NCBI GenBank assembly: GCA_014376425.1
Contig: JACMRO010000048.1
Location: 1-7,764 of the forward strand
Direction: 5' to 3'
Source: Rubritepida sp.
GTDB lineage: Bacteria > Pseudomonadota > Alphaproteobacteria > Acetobacterales > Acetobacteraceae
Length of the DNA: 7,764 nt
Each line of letters starts with the position of its first letter. The first letter of the stretch is position 1. A program made the position numbers and the translations under genes. The notes under the pieces are model-generated. The model was not told where the DNA came from, did no database searches, and saw nothing but the letters and a program-made list of their open reading frames with translations. Of this stretch, positions 1 through 6,043 are shown one piece after another.

Positions 1-960
1 CTTCGCCCACGCATCCTCGTCACCGGCGGCGCCGGCTTCGTCGGGTCGCATCTGTGCGAAAGGCTGCTCGCGGAGGGTGCCAGCGTGCTCTGTGTGGATA
101 ATTTCTTCACCGGCACGCGCGACAATGTCGAGCATCTGCTGCCGCATCCGCTTTTCGAACTGATGCGGCACGACGTCACCTTTCCGCTGCATGTCGAGGT
201 CGATGCGATCTACAACCTGGCCTGCCCGGCCTCGCCCATCCACTATCAATACGACCCGGTGAAGACGACGAAGGTCTCCGTGCTGGGCGCGCTGAACATG
301 CTGGGCCTGGCCAAGCGCACCCGCGCCCGGATCCTGCAGGCATCGACCAGCGAGGTGTATGGCGACCCGTCGGTGCACCCGCAGCCCGAGGCTTACTGGG
401 GTAACGTCAATCCGATCGGACCCCGCTCCTGCTACGATGAAGGCAAGCGCTGCGCGGAGACTCTGTTCTTCGATTATCACCGGCAGCATCAGGTCGATAT
501 CAAGGTCGCCCGCATCTTCAACACCTATGGCCCGCGCATGCACCCGAATGACGGGCGCGTGGTGTCGAACTTCATCGTCCAGGCGCTGACCGGGCGCGAC
601 ATCACCCTCTATGGCGATGGCAGCCAAACCCGCAGCTTCTGCTACGTCGACGATCTGGTGGATGGGCTGATGCGGCTGATGGCGGCGAATGAGCCGGGCC
701 CGATAAACCTGGGGACCCCGGTAGAATTCTCCATGCTGGAGCTGGCGCGGCTGGTGCTGGAGCTGACCGGCTCGGCGTCCCGCCTGGTTTACCTGCCACT
801 GCCGGTCGATGACCCGCGACAGCGAAGGCCCGACATCAGCCAGGCACGGGCCTTGCTGAACTGGCAGCCGGCCACGCGGCTGCAGGAAGGGCTGGCGCGC
901 ACCATCGCCTATTTCCGGGGCACCGCAAATCGCTGGAACACGGCCTTGGCGGCCGCCTAG
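1..960 (+). CDS. UDP-glucuronate decarboxylase (UDP-xylose synthase), 5'-truncated by window edge
   Basis: This is a short-chain dehydrogenase/epimerase-family enzyme that converts UDP-glucuronate to UDP-xylose with a tightly bound NAD, in the cytoplasm. It supplies sugar nucleotides for surface polysaccharide. The reading frame is open from base 1, so the GTG at 85 is internal and the true start lies a few codons outside; 319 residues are visible. Counting from base 1, the Rossmann motif GGAGFVG is at residues 9-15 and the NAD-ribose Asp is in VDN at 33. The catalytic segment STSEVYG is at 115-121; its Glu is typical of UDP-xylose synthases. The catalytic Tyr and Lys are in YDEGK at 145-149. 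The stretches GPRSCYDEGKR and RSFCYVDDLVDG are characteristic of this family rather than of dTDP-glucose dehydratases or GalE epimerases. The C-terminal DDPRQRRPDI segment is also normal. The gene ends at TAG 958-960, overlapping the stop of the convergent lipoprotein gene. Confidence 0.93.
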   Translation, partial: LRPRILVTGGAGFVGSHLCERLLAEGASVLCVDNFFTGTRDNVEHLLPHPLFELMRHDVTFPLHVEVDAIYNLACPASPIHYQYDPVKTTKVSVLGALNMLGLAKRTRARILQASTSEVYGDPSVHPQPEAYWGNVNPIGPRSCYDEGKRCAETLFFDYHRQHQVDIKVARIFNTYGPRMHPNDGRVVSNFIVQALTGRDITLYGDGSQTRSFCYVDDLVDGLMRLMAANEPGPINLGTPVEFSMLELARLVLELTGSASRLVYLPLPVDDPRQRRPDISQARALLNWQPATRLQEGLARTIAYFRGTANRWNTALAAA

Positions 961-965
961 GCGGC
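952..965. repeat. 14-bp perfect palindrome spanning two convergent stop codons
   Basis: GCCGCCTAGGCGGC reads identically on both strands. Its central CTAG holds the TAG stop of the + strand decarboxylase gene (958-960) and the TAG stop of the - strand lipoprotein gene (959-957). Both genes end GCC GCC TAG (Ala-Ala-stop), which by itself produces the symmetry. As RNA it could fold to a 5-bp stem with a 4-base loop on either strand. No T-tract follows on either side, so it is at best a weak bidirectional terminator. Confidence 0.8.
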
Positions 966-1397
966 GGTCAGCCCCGCCAGGCAGCCGAACCACTGGCGCC
1001 CCGAGGGGCCGGCATCGGGCACCCGAAGCGGCGCCAGTCTGCGCCCCTCGGACGTCAGCACCCCGCCTGCCAGGAGGGCGCGCAGCCGCGGCGCGGCGCG
1101 CTCGGCAGGCTGCGGGGGCTCGTCGCGCCGCAACCGCCAGTTACCAGCGGGCCCATTGAAGGCAGCGCCGCCCGGCGGCTGCAGCTGGAAGCCCACCGTG
1201 CCGGCAAATGCATGGATCGTCAGGGAAAGCCCGCCCTGGCCAACCCGCGCGGTGCAGCTCCCGGTCGCGGTGCTGAATGACCAGGCGCCCTCCACGGCGG
1301 GCACCACCGGCCGCACAGCGCGAGCCATTGGCGCCACTGCCGGCACCGGCGATGTGGCGCAGGCGCCGACAAGCAGCGCCAGCAGCAATACCCTCAA
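957..1397 (-). CDS. Putative lipoprotein of unknown function, 146 residues
   Basis: I do not recognise the family. The protein begins with a short lipoprotein signal peptide: Arg2, a Leu-rich core at 4-10, and lipobox VGAC with the lipidated Cys at 13. An Ala/Pro/Val-rich tether (14-36) follows, then a compact domain (about 37-140) starting EGAWSFSTATGSC and ending QWFGCLAG. Cys48 and Cys139 bracket this domain and could form a disulfide in the periplasm. There is no Asp after the lipidated Cys, so under the enterobacterial Lol rule it would go to the outer membrane. The start is a TTG (1397-1395) that overlaps the TGA of the upstream ATPase gene in the sequence TTGA. This choice is favoured because it is the only start giving a complete lipobox, and because it implies translational coupling. 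The next in-frame Met (residue 24) would remove the signal peptide. It is probably the third gene of the lipoprotein-ATPase operon. Confidence 0.75.
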   Translation of the reverse strand: MRVLLLALLVGACATSPVPAVAPMARAVRPVVPAVEGAWSFSTATGSCTARVGQGGLSLTIHAFAGTVGFQLQPPGGAAFNGPAGNWRLRRDEPPQPAERAAPRLRALLAGGVLTSEGRRLAPLRVPDAGPSGRQWFGCLAGLTAA

Positions 1398-3898
1398 GGC
1401 GCCCCCCCCACGGTAAAGATCGACCAGGGCGTCGCGCTGTATCGCCTGTCCTGCCGCGATACGGCGGTGACCCGCCAGGCGTAGCGTCCGGCGGGCAGTT
1501 CCACGCGCAGCTCCTGCGCTGTTTCCAGCCCGGCGAAAACCTCACGCGGCAAGGCGGCATCATTGAGCAGCCAGAGTTCGATTAAAGCGCCGTCGGCGGT
1601 GGGGGTGGACCAGCGCAACCGGTTGGCGCCCGCTGCCACGGTCTCCCCCTCGGCAGGCTGGCGCAGCACCGGGCTGGGCAGTGGCAGGCCGGCGGGTTGC
1701 GCCCTTGGCGGCTCGGCGGCCTGGCGCTTGCTGGCGCGCGTCGTGGGCAAGGCCAGCTCAAGCGTACCAGGGCGGGGCAGCGGGGCAGCGGCAGGCAAGG
1801 CACTGAGAATTGGCAGCGGGGCCGACTGGCGCAGCGTCTCGGCCACGCGCGCCGCTACCGCCGCGTCTTCCGCATAGAAATAGCGCAGCATGGCGCGGGC
1901 CGGCGCGTCGGCCACGGCAAATGGCGGTCCGACTCGCCAACCTGCCTCGTTCAGGCCGGTTGCAATGCTTGTGGCCAGCCGCATCGCAGCGGCATCGCCG
2001 CGGGGGTGGGTGAGGACCAGGCTGGTGCGCGCGCTGTCGGGGAGGGGTGGGCGCGGGGCGGAAGCGGTGGCCGGTGCCGGATCCTGCAGCGGGGCCGCCG
2101 GTTCCGGAACGGGGAGCATGGATGGCGCGGCCGGGCTGGCTGGCGCCGGCAGGGGCGGCGGCGGGATGGCGGCGAGTGGGGGGATCGGGCGCGGCAGGCC
2201 TTGCGGCGAAAGAGCCGGCAGGGGCGCCGGTGCAGCACCGGGCGGCGATTGTGCAATCGTTTGTGGTGGGACGGGCACTCGGGTGGCAAGCGTCGGATCA
2301 GGCGATTCGGGCGTGATCGCCACGGGCGGCTGCAAGCGGAGGGACGGCGCGGCTGTCGGCGGAGTCTCGGCCACGGTCGGACGCGGATCCCCGTACGTGC
2401 CGTTCGGCCGCGTTATCGGCCCCGCCCCTGGCGGCGGCATAGCGGGCAGGGTGGCGGGTACCTGCGGCGGCAGGCCGGCCGACGGCCCGGGTGCCGGCGA
2501 CGCTGGAGCGGAGGCCCCTGGAAAGCGCTCGGATTCTGGCGGCGGCAGGTTGTTCATCGTGCGCGAACGCATCGGCGCCGGGGGCTGTGTGATGGGCGCG
2601 CTTTCGGGCGCGGGGGACGGCAAACCGACCATCGGCACGGATGCCGGCGGTGCCTGAATGGGGCCGCCTGGAGAGCGCTCGGGTGCTGCCGAGGGCAGGC
2701 TTTCCACCGTGCGCGAACGCGTTGACGCCGGGGGCTGTGCGGCGGGTAGACTTTCAAACGCAGGGGAAGGCAGGCTGGCCACCTGGCCCGATGACGGCGA
2801 TGCGGCAACCGGGGTCTGGGGTAGGCTTTGTGGCGTCGGCAATGGGGAAATTGCTGCCCGCGAGGGCGTTGGCGGCGCCACAGCCTCGGGCACCCTCCCA
2901 CCTGCCCGCGAAGGCAAGTCCGGTGTCGGCGCTGGACCCTCCTGCCCTTCCCCCCGTGCAGTTGCCTCAAGGGCGGGGCTGGCCGTCATCTCCGGTGCCG
3001 CCGGGTTGCGCCCCCCCCATCCGGCGGGCGCATCAGGCATCAGGCCGGCCAACGGACCAGGCGATACGACACCAGGCGCCGCCACTGCCGGCGCGGCAAT
3101 ATCCCGCACGGGCGGCGCTTCCGTTCGACTGTGGGCCCAGAACAGCGCCCCGCCGGCGACCGGCAGAAGCAGCGCCAGCCGCATGACCCAGCGCCCGGCC
3201 GGTGCCCGGGGGGCCGGTGCGGGCGGCGATGGCGCCGCCATCGACCCCGGTGGCGCCCGCCGTTCGTGTGGCGCCGGTCGCATATCGGCCGATGCGGCCT
3301 CGACATGCCCGACGCGGATCTCTTCGTCGCCGGCCATGCCAGCCAGCAGCGCCGCACTGCCGATCAGGCTGTTGAGCAGGCGCGGCGCGCCGCCCGATGC
3401 GCGGACCAGCGCCTCGGGCACCGCGTCGTCGAAGCGGGTGATGCGCATGCGCGTTTCCCGCAATCGCAACGGCAGATACTCGGCCACGTCGCCCGCGTTG
3501 AAGGGGTCGAGCATGACGATCGCCGCACCCAGCGCCCGTGCCCGGCCAGCGAAGCCCGGCCGGGCTGCCAGCACGGCAAAGGCAGGACCCAACGCGCGCA
3601 GGCCTGCGTCATTCAACCGGTCGGCATCGTCCAACAGCAGAACGGCGCTTTCGTTCCGGGGCGCCACCCCATCCCCGACCAGGGCCACGCTGACACCCGA
3701 CGCCTCGAAATGCCGGCGCAGCGCCTCAAGGAATGCCGACTTTCCCACACCAGTGCCGCCCAGGAGTGCCACGCGTTGCGCGGAGTCGGCCCGTGCCGCG
3801 AACACTCCTTCCCAGGCGAGCCGCCAGCCCTGATGGGCGAATGAGGAGGAGGCTTCAAAAAGGTCGGACACAGGGCTTTCGCGGTTCAGCTGCAACAC
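1394..3898 (-). CDS. ExeA/GspA-like AAA ATPase with one membrane segment, long Pro-rich linker and periplasmic C-terminal domains
   Basis: An 834-residue multi-domain protein. Residues 25-205 are a AAA ATPase of the ExeA/GspA type: Walker A GGTGVGKS at 47-54, Walker B AVLLLDDAD at 85-93, and the family-like segments AEYLPLRLRETRM (139-151) and SGGAPRLLNSLIG (168-180). One hydrophobic segment (about 240-255) preceded by Arg residues predicts an inside-to-outside crossing, with the ATPase in the cytoplasm. Residues 260-625 are very rich in Pro and Ala and contain a 50-residue tandem repeat. Residues 626-695 resemble a LytR_C-like fold (LVLTHPRGDA, then LRYFYAEDAA). Residues 740-832 look like a fibronectin-III/Ig-type beta domain (RLRWSTP, AGRYAWRVTAVSR). 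The ExeA/GspA family acts in secretin assembly through peptidoglycan; no peptidoglycan-binding domain is obvious here. The GTG at 3898 lacks a strong ribosome site. A second GTG at codon 10 (3871-3869) is possible and would leave all domains intact. The upstream lipoprotein stop is 34 bases away; the downstream lipoprotein start overlaps this stop. Confidence 0.82.
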   Translation of the reverse strand: MLQLNRESPVSDLFEASSSFAHQGWRLAWEGVFAARADSAQRVALLGGTGVGKSAFLEALRRHFEASGVSVALVGDGVAPRNESAVLLLDDADRLNDAGLRALGPAFAVLAARPGFAGRARALGAAIVMLDPFNAGDVAEYLPLRLRETRMRITRFDDAVPEALVRASGGAPRLLNSLIGSAALLAGMAGDEEIRVGHVEAASADMRPAPHERRAPPGSMAAPSPPAPAPRAPAGRWVMRLALLLPVAGGALFWAHSRTEAPPVRDIAAPAVAAPGVVSPGPLAGLMPDAPAGWGGRNPAAPEMTASPALEATARGEGQEGPAPTPDLPSRAGGRVPEAVAPPTPSRAAISPLPTPQSLPQTPVAASPSSGQVASLPSPAFESLPAAQPPASTRSRTVESLPSAAPERSPGGPIQAPPASVPMVGLPSPAPESAPITQPPAPMRSRTMNNLPPPESERFPGASAPASPAPGPSAGLPPQVPATLPAMPPPGAGPITRPNGTYGDPRPTVAETPPTAAPSLRLQPPVAITPESPDPTLATRVPVPPQTIAQSPPGAAPAPLPALSPQGLPRPIPPLAAIPPPPLPAPASPAAPSMLPVPEPAAPLQDPAPATASAPRPPLPDSARTSLVLTHPRGDAAAMRLATSIATGLNEAGWRVGPPFAVADAPARAMLRYFYAEDAAVAARVAETLRQSAPLPILSALPAAAPLPRPGTLELALPTTRASKRQAAEPPRAQPAGLPLPSPVLRQPAEGETVAAGANRLRWSTPTADGALIELWLLNDAALPREVFAGLETAQELRVELPAGRYAWRVTAVSRQDRRYSATPWSIFTVGGAP
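2474..2773 (-). repeat. Two tandem 150-bp (50-residue) imperfect repeats inside the ATPase linker
   Basis: Two adjacent in-frame units occupy residues 376-425 (bases 2624-2773) and 426-475 (bases 2474-2623) of the ATPase. Both begin LPSPA-x-ES and share QPPA, RSRT at unit positions 19-22, and a later ERxPG. On the + strand the shared 12-mer GTGCGCGAACGC occurs at 2559 and 2709, and the near match GARAGCGCTCGG at 2521 and 2671, each exactly 150 bases apart. A third unit starting LPPQVP (residue 476) decays after about 25 residues. The unit length keeps the reading frame, so expansion or contraction would only change linker length. Confidence 0.85.
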
Positions 3899-3909
3899 CG
3901 CAACGCTTC

Positions 3910-3925
3910 AACCCGCCGGCAGGTT
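3910..3925 (-). promoter_or_regulatory. Small hairpin in the gap between the Gly/Tyr lipoprotein and ATPase genes
   Basis: Read on the - strand, AACCTG-CCGG-CGGGTT forms a 6-bp stem (one G-U pair) with a 4-base loop. It sits 7 bases after the lipoprotein stop and about 11 bases before the ATPase GTG. There is no T-run, so it is not a standard terminator. It could lower ATPase output relative to the lipoprotein or protect the upstream mRNA end. A chance hairpin is equally possible at this GC content. Confidence 0.3.
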
Positions 3926-3932
3926 GTCTGGC

Positions 3933-4139
3933 CTACCAGCGCCTGCCCCAACCGCGGCCGTAACCGTACCCGTAACCGCCAGCGTAGGGCCGGTAGCCAT
4001 AGCCGTAACCGTAATACGGCGCCGGCGCATAAACGGCAGGCGCCACGGCGAGCGGCGCCAGACCGATGGCGCCATTCGGATACACCGTGCAGGCAGATAA
4101 CAGGCACGCCACACCCAGAACGGGAGCAAGCTTGCGCAT
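3933..4139 (-). CDS. Small Gly/Tyr-rich lipoprotein, 68 residues
   Basis: The protein starts MRKLAPVLGVACLLSAC: a positively charged N-terminus, a hydrophobic core and lipobox LSAC with the lipidated Cys at residue 17. The mature part is about 52 residues. It begins TVYPNG, continues with Ala/Pro/Val (GLAPLAVAPAVYAPAP), and ends in an aromatic Tyr-Gly tail closing with GRGWGRRW, which is basic. No enzyme domain is present; a structural or envelope-surface role is the safest reading. The frame is open 18 codons further upstream, but ATG 4139-4137 is chosen because a TGGAGA ribosome site lies 5 bases before it and because it begins exactly at the signal peptide. It is the first gene of the apparent operon with the ExeA-like ATPase. 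Tyr/Gly-rich small lipoproteins of this sort are common and poorly characterised in alphaproteobacteria. Confidence 0.78.
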   Translation of the reverse strand: MRKLAPVLGVACLLSACTVYPNGAIGLAPLAVAPAVYAPAPYYGYGYGYRPYAGGYGYGYGRGWGRRW

Positions 4140-4144
4140 GACAT

Positions 4145-4171
4145 TCTCCAAGGCGGGCAAAGGGCCGCCTT
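4145..4171 (-). promoter_or_regulatory. Ribosome binding site (4145-4150) abutting a 7-bp hairpin (4150-4171)
   Basis: On the - strand, a perfect 7-bp stem AAGGCGG/CCGCCTT with an 8-base loop ends at the base where the TGGAGA ribosome site of the small lipoprotein gene begins. The hairpin lies in the 5' leader, 59 to 80 bases past the ilvD stop. Two readings are possible: a leader structure that tunes ribosome access, or a remnant of an ilvD terminator. The second is weak because GGAG, not a T-run, follows the stem. Confidence 0.45.
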
Positions 4172-4179
4172 TGAGAAAC

Positions 4180-4208
4180 ATCATACGCGCCAATTGGTTC
4201 GCAATACG
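4180..4208 (-). promoter_or_regulatory. Candidate promoter for the lipoprotein-ATPase operon
   Basis: TATGAT on the - strand (4185-4180) is a good sigma-70-type -10 box, 40 bases upstream of the lipoprotein ATG. No convincing -35 exists: at 17-base spacing the hexamer is CGTATT, and TTGCGA lies only 13 bases away. An 8-bp palindrome CCAATTGG sits between these elements and could be an operator half or chance. The region is AT-richer than its surroundings. Confidence 0.25.
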
Positions 4209-4229
4209 GCGATGTTGTAACGGAAGCTC

Positions 4230-5948
4230 TCAGATGTCGGCGTAGATATGCGTCTCGGCCGCGCCACCGGGGTGGGTGACTGCGCCGCCCCGGGCGTTGC
4301 CGACGGTCTGGGCGTATTTCCACAGCACGCCCGAATTGTAATTGGTCATCCGCGGCTTCCAGGCGGCGCGTCGGGCGGCCAACTCGGCCTCCGACAGGTC
4401 GACGTCGATGGTACCGATTTCGGCGTCGATGATGATCCTGTCGCCATTTCTCAGCAGCGCGATGGGGCCGCCCACGGCGGCCTCGGGGCCGACATGGCCG
4501 ATGCAGAAGCCCCGGGTGGCGCCGGAGAAGCGGCCATCGGTGATCAGCGCCACGCTCTCGCCCATGCCCTGGCCGTAGATGGCACTGGTGGTGCTCAACA
4601 TCTCGCGCATGCCCGGCCCGCCCTTGGGCCCTTCGTAACGGATGACGATGATGTCACCTGCCTTGTAGGCGCGGGCGTCGACCGCGGCGAAAGCATCCTC
4701 CTCGCTGTCGAAACACAGCGCGCTGCCTTCGAAGCGCAGGGTCTGCATGCCGGCGATCTTCACGATCGCGCCCTCCGGCGCCAGGTTGCCCTTCAGGCCG
4801 ACGACGCCGCCGATCTTGCTGATCGGGTTCGACACGGGCCGCACGACGTCCTGGTCGGTCGGGAACACCACATCCTTGTGGTTTTCCGCCAGTGTCTTGC
4901 CGGTGGCGGTGATGCACTCGCCATGCAGCAGCCCGCCATCGAGCAGCGCCTTGATGATGACCGGCACGCCGCCGATCTTGAACACGTCATAGGCCACGTA
5001 TTGCCCGCCGGGCTTGAGGTCGGCGATGTGCGGCGTGGCCTTCATGATCCGCGCCACCTCCTCCAGCGGGAAGTCGATGCCGCATTCATGCGCGATGGCC
5101 GGCAGATGCAGCGCGGCATTGGTCGACCCGCCGGTGGCGCCGACGATGATGGCGGCGTTCTCCAGCGCCTTGCGGGTGACGATGTCGCGCGGCCGGATGC
5201 CCAGGCGGAGCAGGTTCACGACCGCGCGGCCGCTCTCCAGCGCCCACACGTCGCGCGCCTCGTCGGGCGCCGGTGCGCCGGCCGAGTTGGGCAGTGCGAG
5301 GCCGATCACCTCGGAGATGCACGCCATGGTGTTGGCGGTGAACTGGCCGCCGCAGGCGCCAGCACCCGGGCAGGCGTGCTGTTCCAGCTCGAACAGCTCC
5401 TCGTCGCTCATCAGGCCGGCGGCGTGCTTGCCCACCGCCTCGAACACATCCACCACCGTCACGTCGCGGCCGCGGTGGTGGCCGGGCATGATCGAACCGC
5501 CATACATGAACACGCTGGGCACGTTGAGGCGCACCATCGCCATCATCACGCCGGGCAGCGACTTGTCGCAGCCCGCCAGGCCGACCAGCGCGTCGTAGCA
5601 ATGCCCACGCATCGTCAGCTCGATGCTGTCGGCGATCACGTCGCGCGACACCAGCGACGACTTCATGCCCTGGTGGCCCATGGCAATGCCGTCCGTCACC
5701 GTGATGGTGGTGAATTCGCGGGGGCTGGCGCCGGCCTCGCGCACGCCCTGCTTGGCGCTCTGCGCCTGGCGCGACAGCGCGATGTTGCAGGGCGCGGCCT
5801 CATTCCAGCAGGTGGCGACGCCGACCAGGGGGGAGGCGATCTCCTCGGCCGTCATGCCCATGGCGTAGTAGTAGCTGCGATGCGGCGCCCGCTCCGGCCC
5901 GATGGTGACATGCCGGCTTGGCATGTTGGACTTGTCCCAGGTGGTCAT
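4230..5948 (-). CDS. ilvD: Dihydroxy-acid dehydratase
   Basis: The enzyme dehydrates 2,3-dihydroxy-isovalerate and 2,3-dihydroxy-3-methylvalerate to their 2-keto acids, the third common step of valine, leucine and isoleucine synthesis, in the cytoplasm. The 572 residues are normal for the IlvD/Edd family. Three cluster-ligand Cys motifs are visible: TCWNEAAPCN (Cys54), LAGCDKSLPG (Cys127) and GACGGQFTANTM (Cys199). TVTDGIAMGHQGM (84-95) carries a metal-binding Asp, and Lys129 in CDKS is the expected carbamylated Lys. DGRFSGATRGFCIGHVGPEA near the C-terminus contains the catalytic Ser region. Three cluster Cys fit either the [2Fe-2S] or the [4Fe-4S] subtype, so I do not choose. The frame is open to 6026, but ATG 5948-5946 is chosen because AAGGGA lies 7 bases upstream and homologues start with short N-termini. 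It is divergent from the first Uma2 gene (95 bases) and 90 bases upstream of the small lipoprotein gene on the same strand. Sugar-acid dehydratases are relatives, but the motif set and length favour IlvD. Confidence 0.95.
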   Translation of the reverse strand: MTTWDKSNMPSRHVTIGPERAPHRSYYYAMGMTAEEIASPLVGVATCWNEAAPCNIALSRQAQSAKQGVREAGASPREFTTITVTDGIAMGHQGMKSSLVSRDVIADSIELTMRGHCYDALVGLAGCDKSLPGVMMAMVRLNVPSVFMYGGSIMPGHHRGRDVTVVDVFEAVGKHAAGLMSDEELFELEQHACPGAGACGGQFTANTMACISEVIGLALPNSAGAPAPDEARDVWALESGRAVVNLLRLGIRPRDIVTRKALENAAIIVGATGGSTNAALHLPAIAHECGIDFPLEEVARIMKATPHIADLKPGGQYVAYDVFKIGGVPVIIKALLDGGLLHGECITATGKTLAENHKDVVFPTDQDVVRPVSNPISKIGGVVGLKGNLAPEGAIVKIAGMQTLRFEGSALCFDSEEDAFAAVDARAYKAGDIIVIRYEGPKGGPGMREMLSTTSAIYGQGMGESVALITDGRFSGATRGFCIGHVGPEAAVGGPIALLRNGDRIIIDAEIGTIDVDLSEAELAARRAAWKPRMTNYNSGVLWKYAQTVGNARGGAVTHPGGAAETHIYADI

Positions 5949-5954
5949 GGCGCG

Positions 5955-5961
5955 TTCCCTT
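5955..5961 (-). promoter_or_regulatory. ilvD ribosome binding site
   Basis: AAGGGAA on the - strand lies 6 bases before ATG 5948-5946. It decides against the longer open frame to 6026, whose extra N-terminus is Pro/Ala-rich and unlike the family. Confidence 0.6.
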
Positions 5962-6006
5962 GATGGCGCGGCTGTTGTCGCGCGGGGCGCGCCTGGCGGC
6001 AAGATG

Positions 6007-6043
6007 TGTGGCGGGGCTGGTGGCACGGTGGTAGATTGCGCGA
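6007..6043 (+). promoter_or_regulatory. Candidate promoter of the first Uma2 gene, possibly leaderless
   Basis: TGTGGCGG (6007-6014), a 17-base spacer, TAGATT (6032-6037), six bases, then ATG 6044. TAGATT fits a TANNNT -10 box, and the six-base gap would put the transcription start at or next to the ATG, giving a leaderless mRNA. No GGAG-type ribosome site is present. The same arrangement precedes the second Uma2 gene. The -35 part is unlike TTGACA, so it is the weaker half of the call. This lies within the 95-base region divergent to ilvD. Confidence 0.4.

Noticed and set aside
85..87. GTG as start of the decarboxylase gene
   Set aside because: The frame is open to base 1 and the upstream residues include the essential GGAGFVG nucleotide-binding motif, so the gene begins outside the window.
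1697..3844. Several + strand open frames of 255-391 codons opposite the ExeA-like ATPase gene
   Set aside because: They are Arg/Gly/Ala-rich products of reading Pro/Ala codons in reverse and have no recognisable domains or ribosome sites.
3886..4323. Longer - strand frames (78 and 145 codons) overlapping the small lipoprotein gene
   Set aside because: They lack the lipoprotein signal and composition of the chosen frame, are Arg/Cys-rich, and one runs into ilvD.
4248..5963. Open frame of 571 codons on the + strand, opposite ilvD over almost its full length
   Set aside because: It is a GC-driven shadow. Its translation is low-complexity (Ala, Gly, His, Asp, Arg) with no domain, while the - strand carries every IlvD motif.
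5980..5992. GCGCG-GGG-CGCGC hairpin in the ilvD/Uma2 divergent region
   Set aside because: Short and pure GC, expected by chance at this composition; no T-run and no placement that implies function.
5949..6026. 26-residue N-terminal extension of IlvD
   Set aside because: Pro/Ala-rich and unlike the family; a good AAGGGA ribosome site precedes the ATG at 5948.
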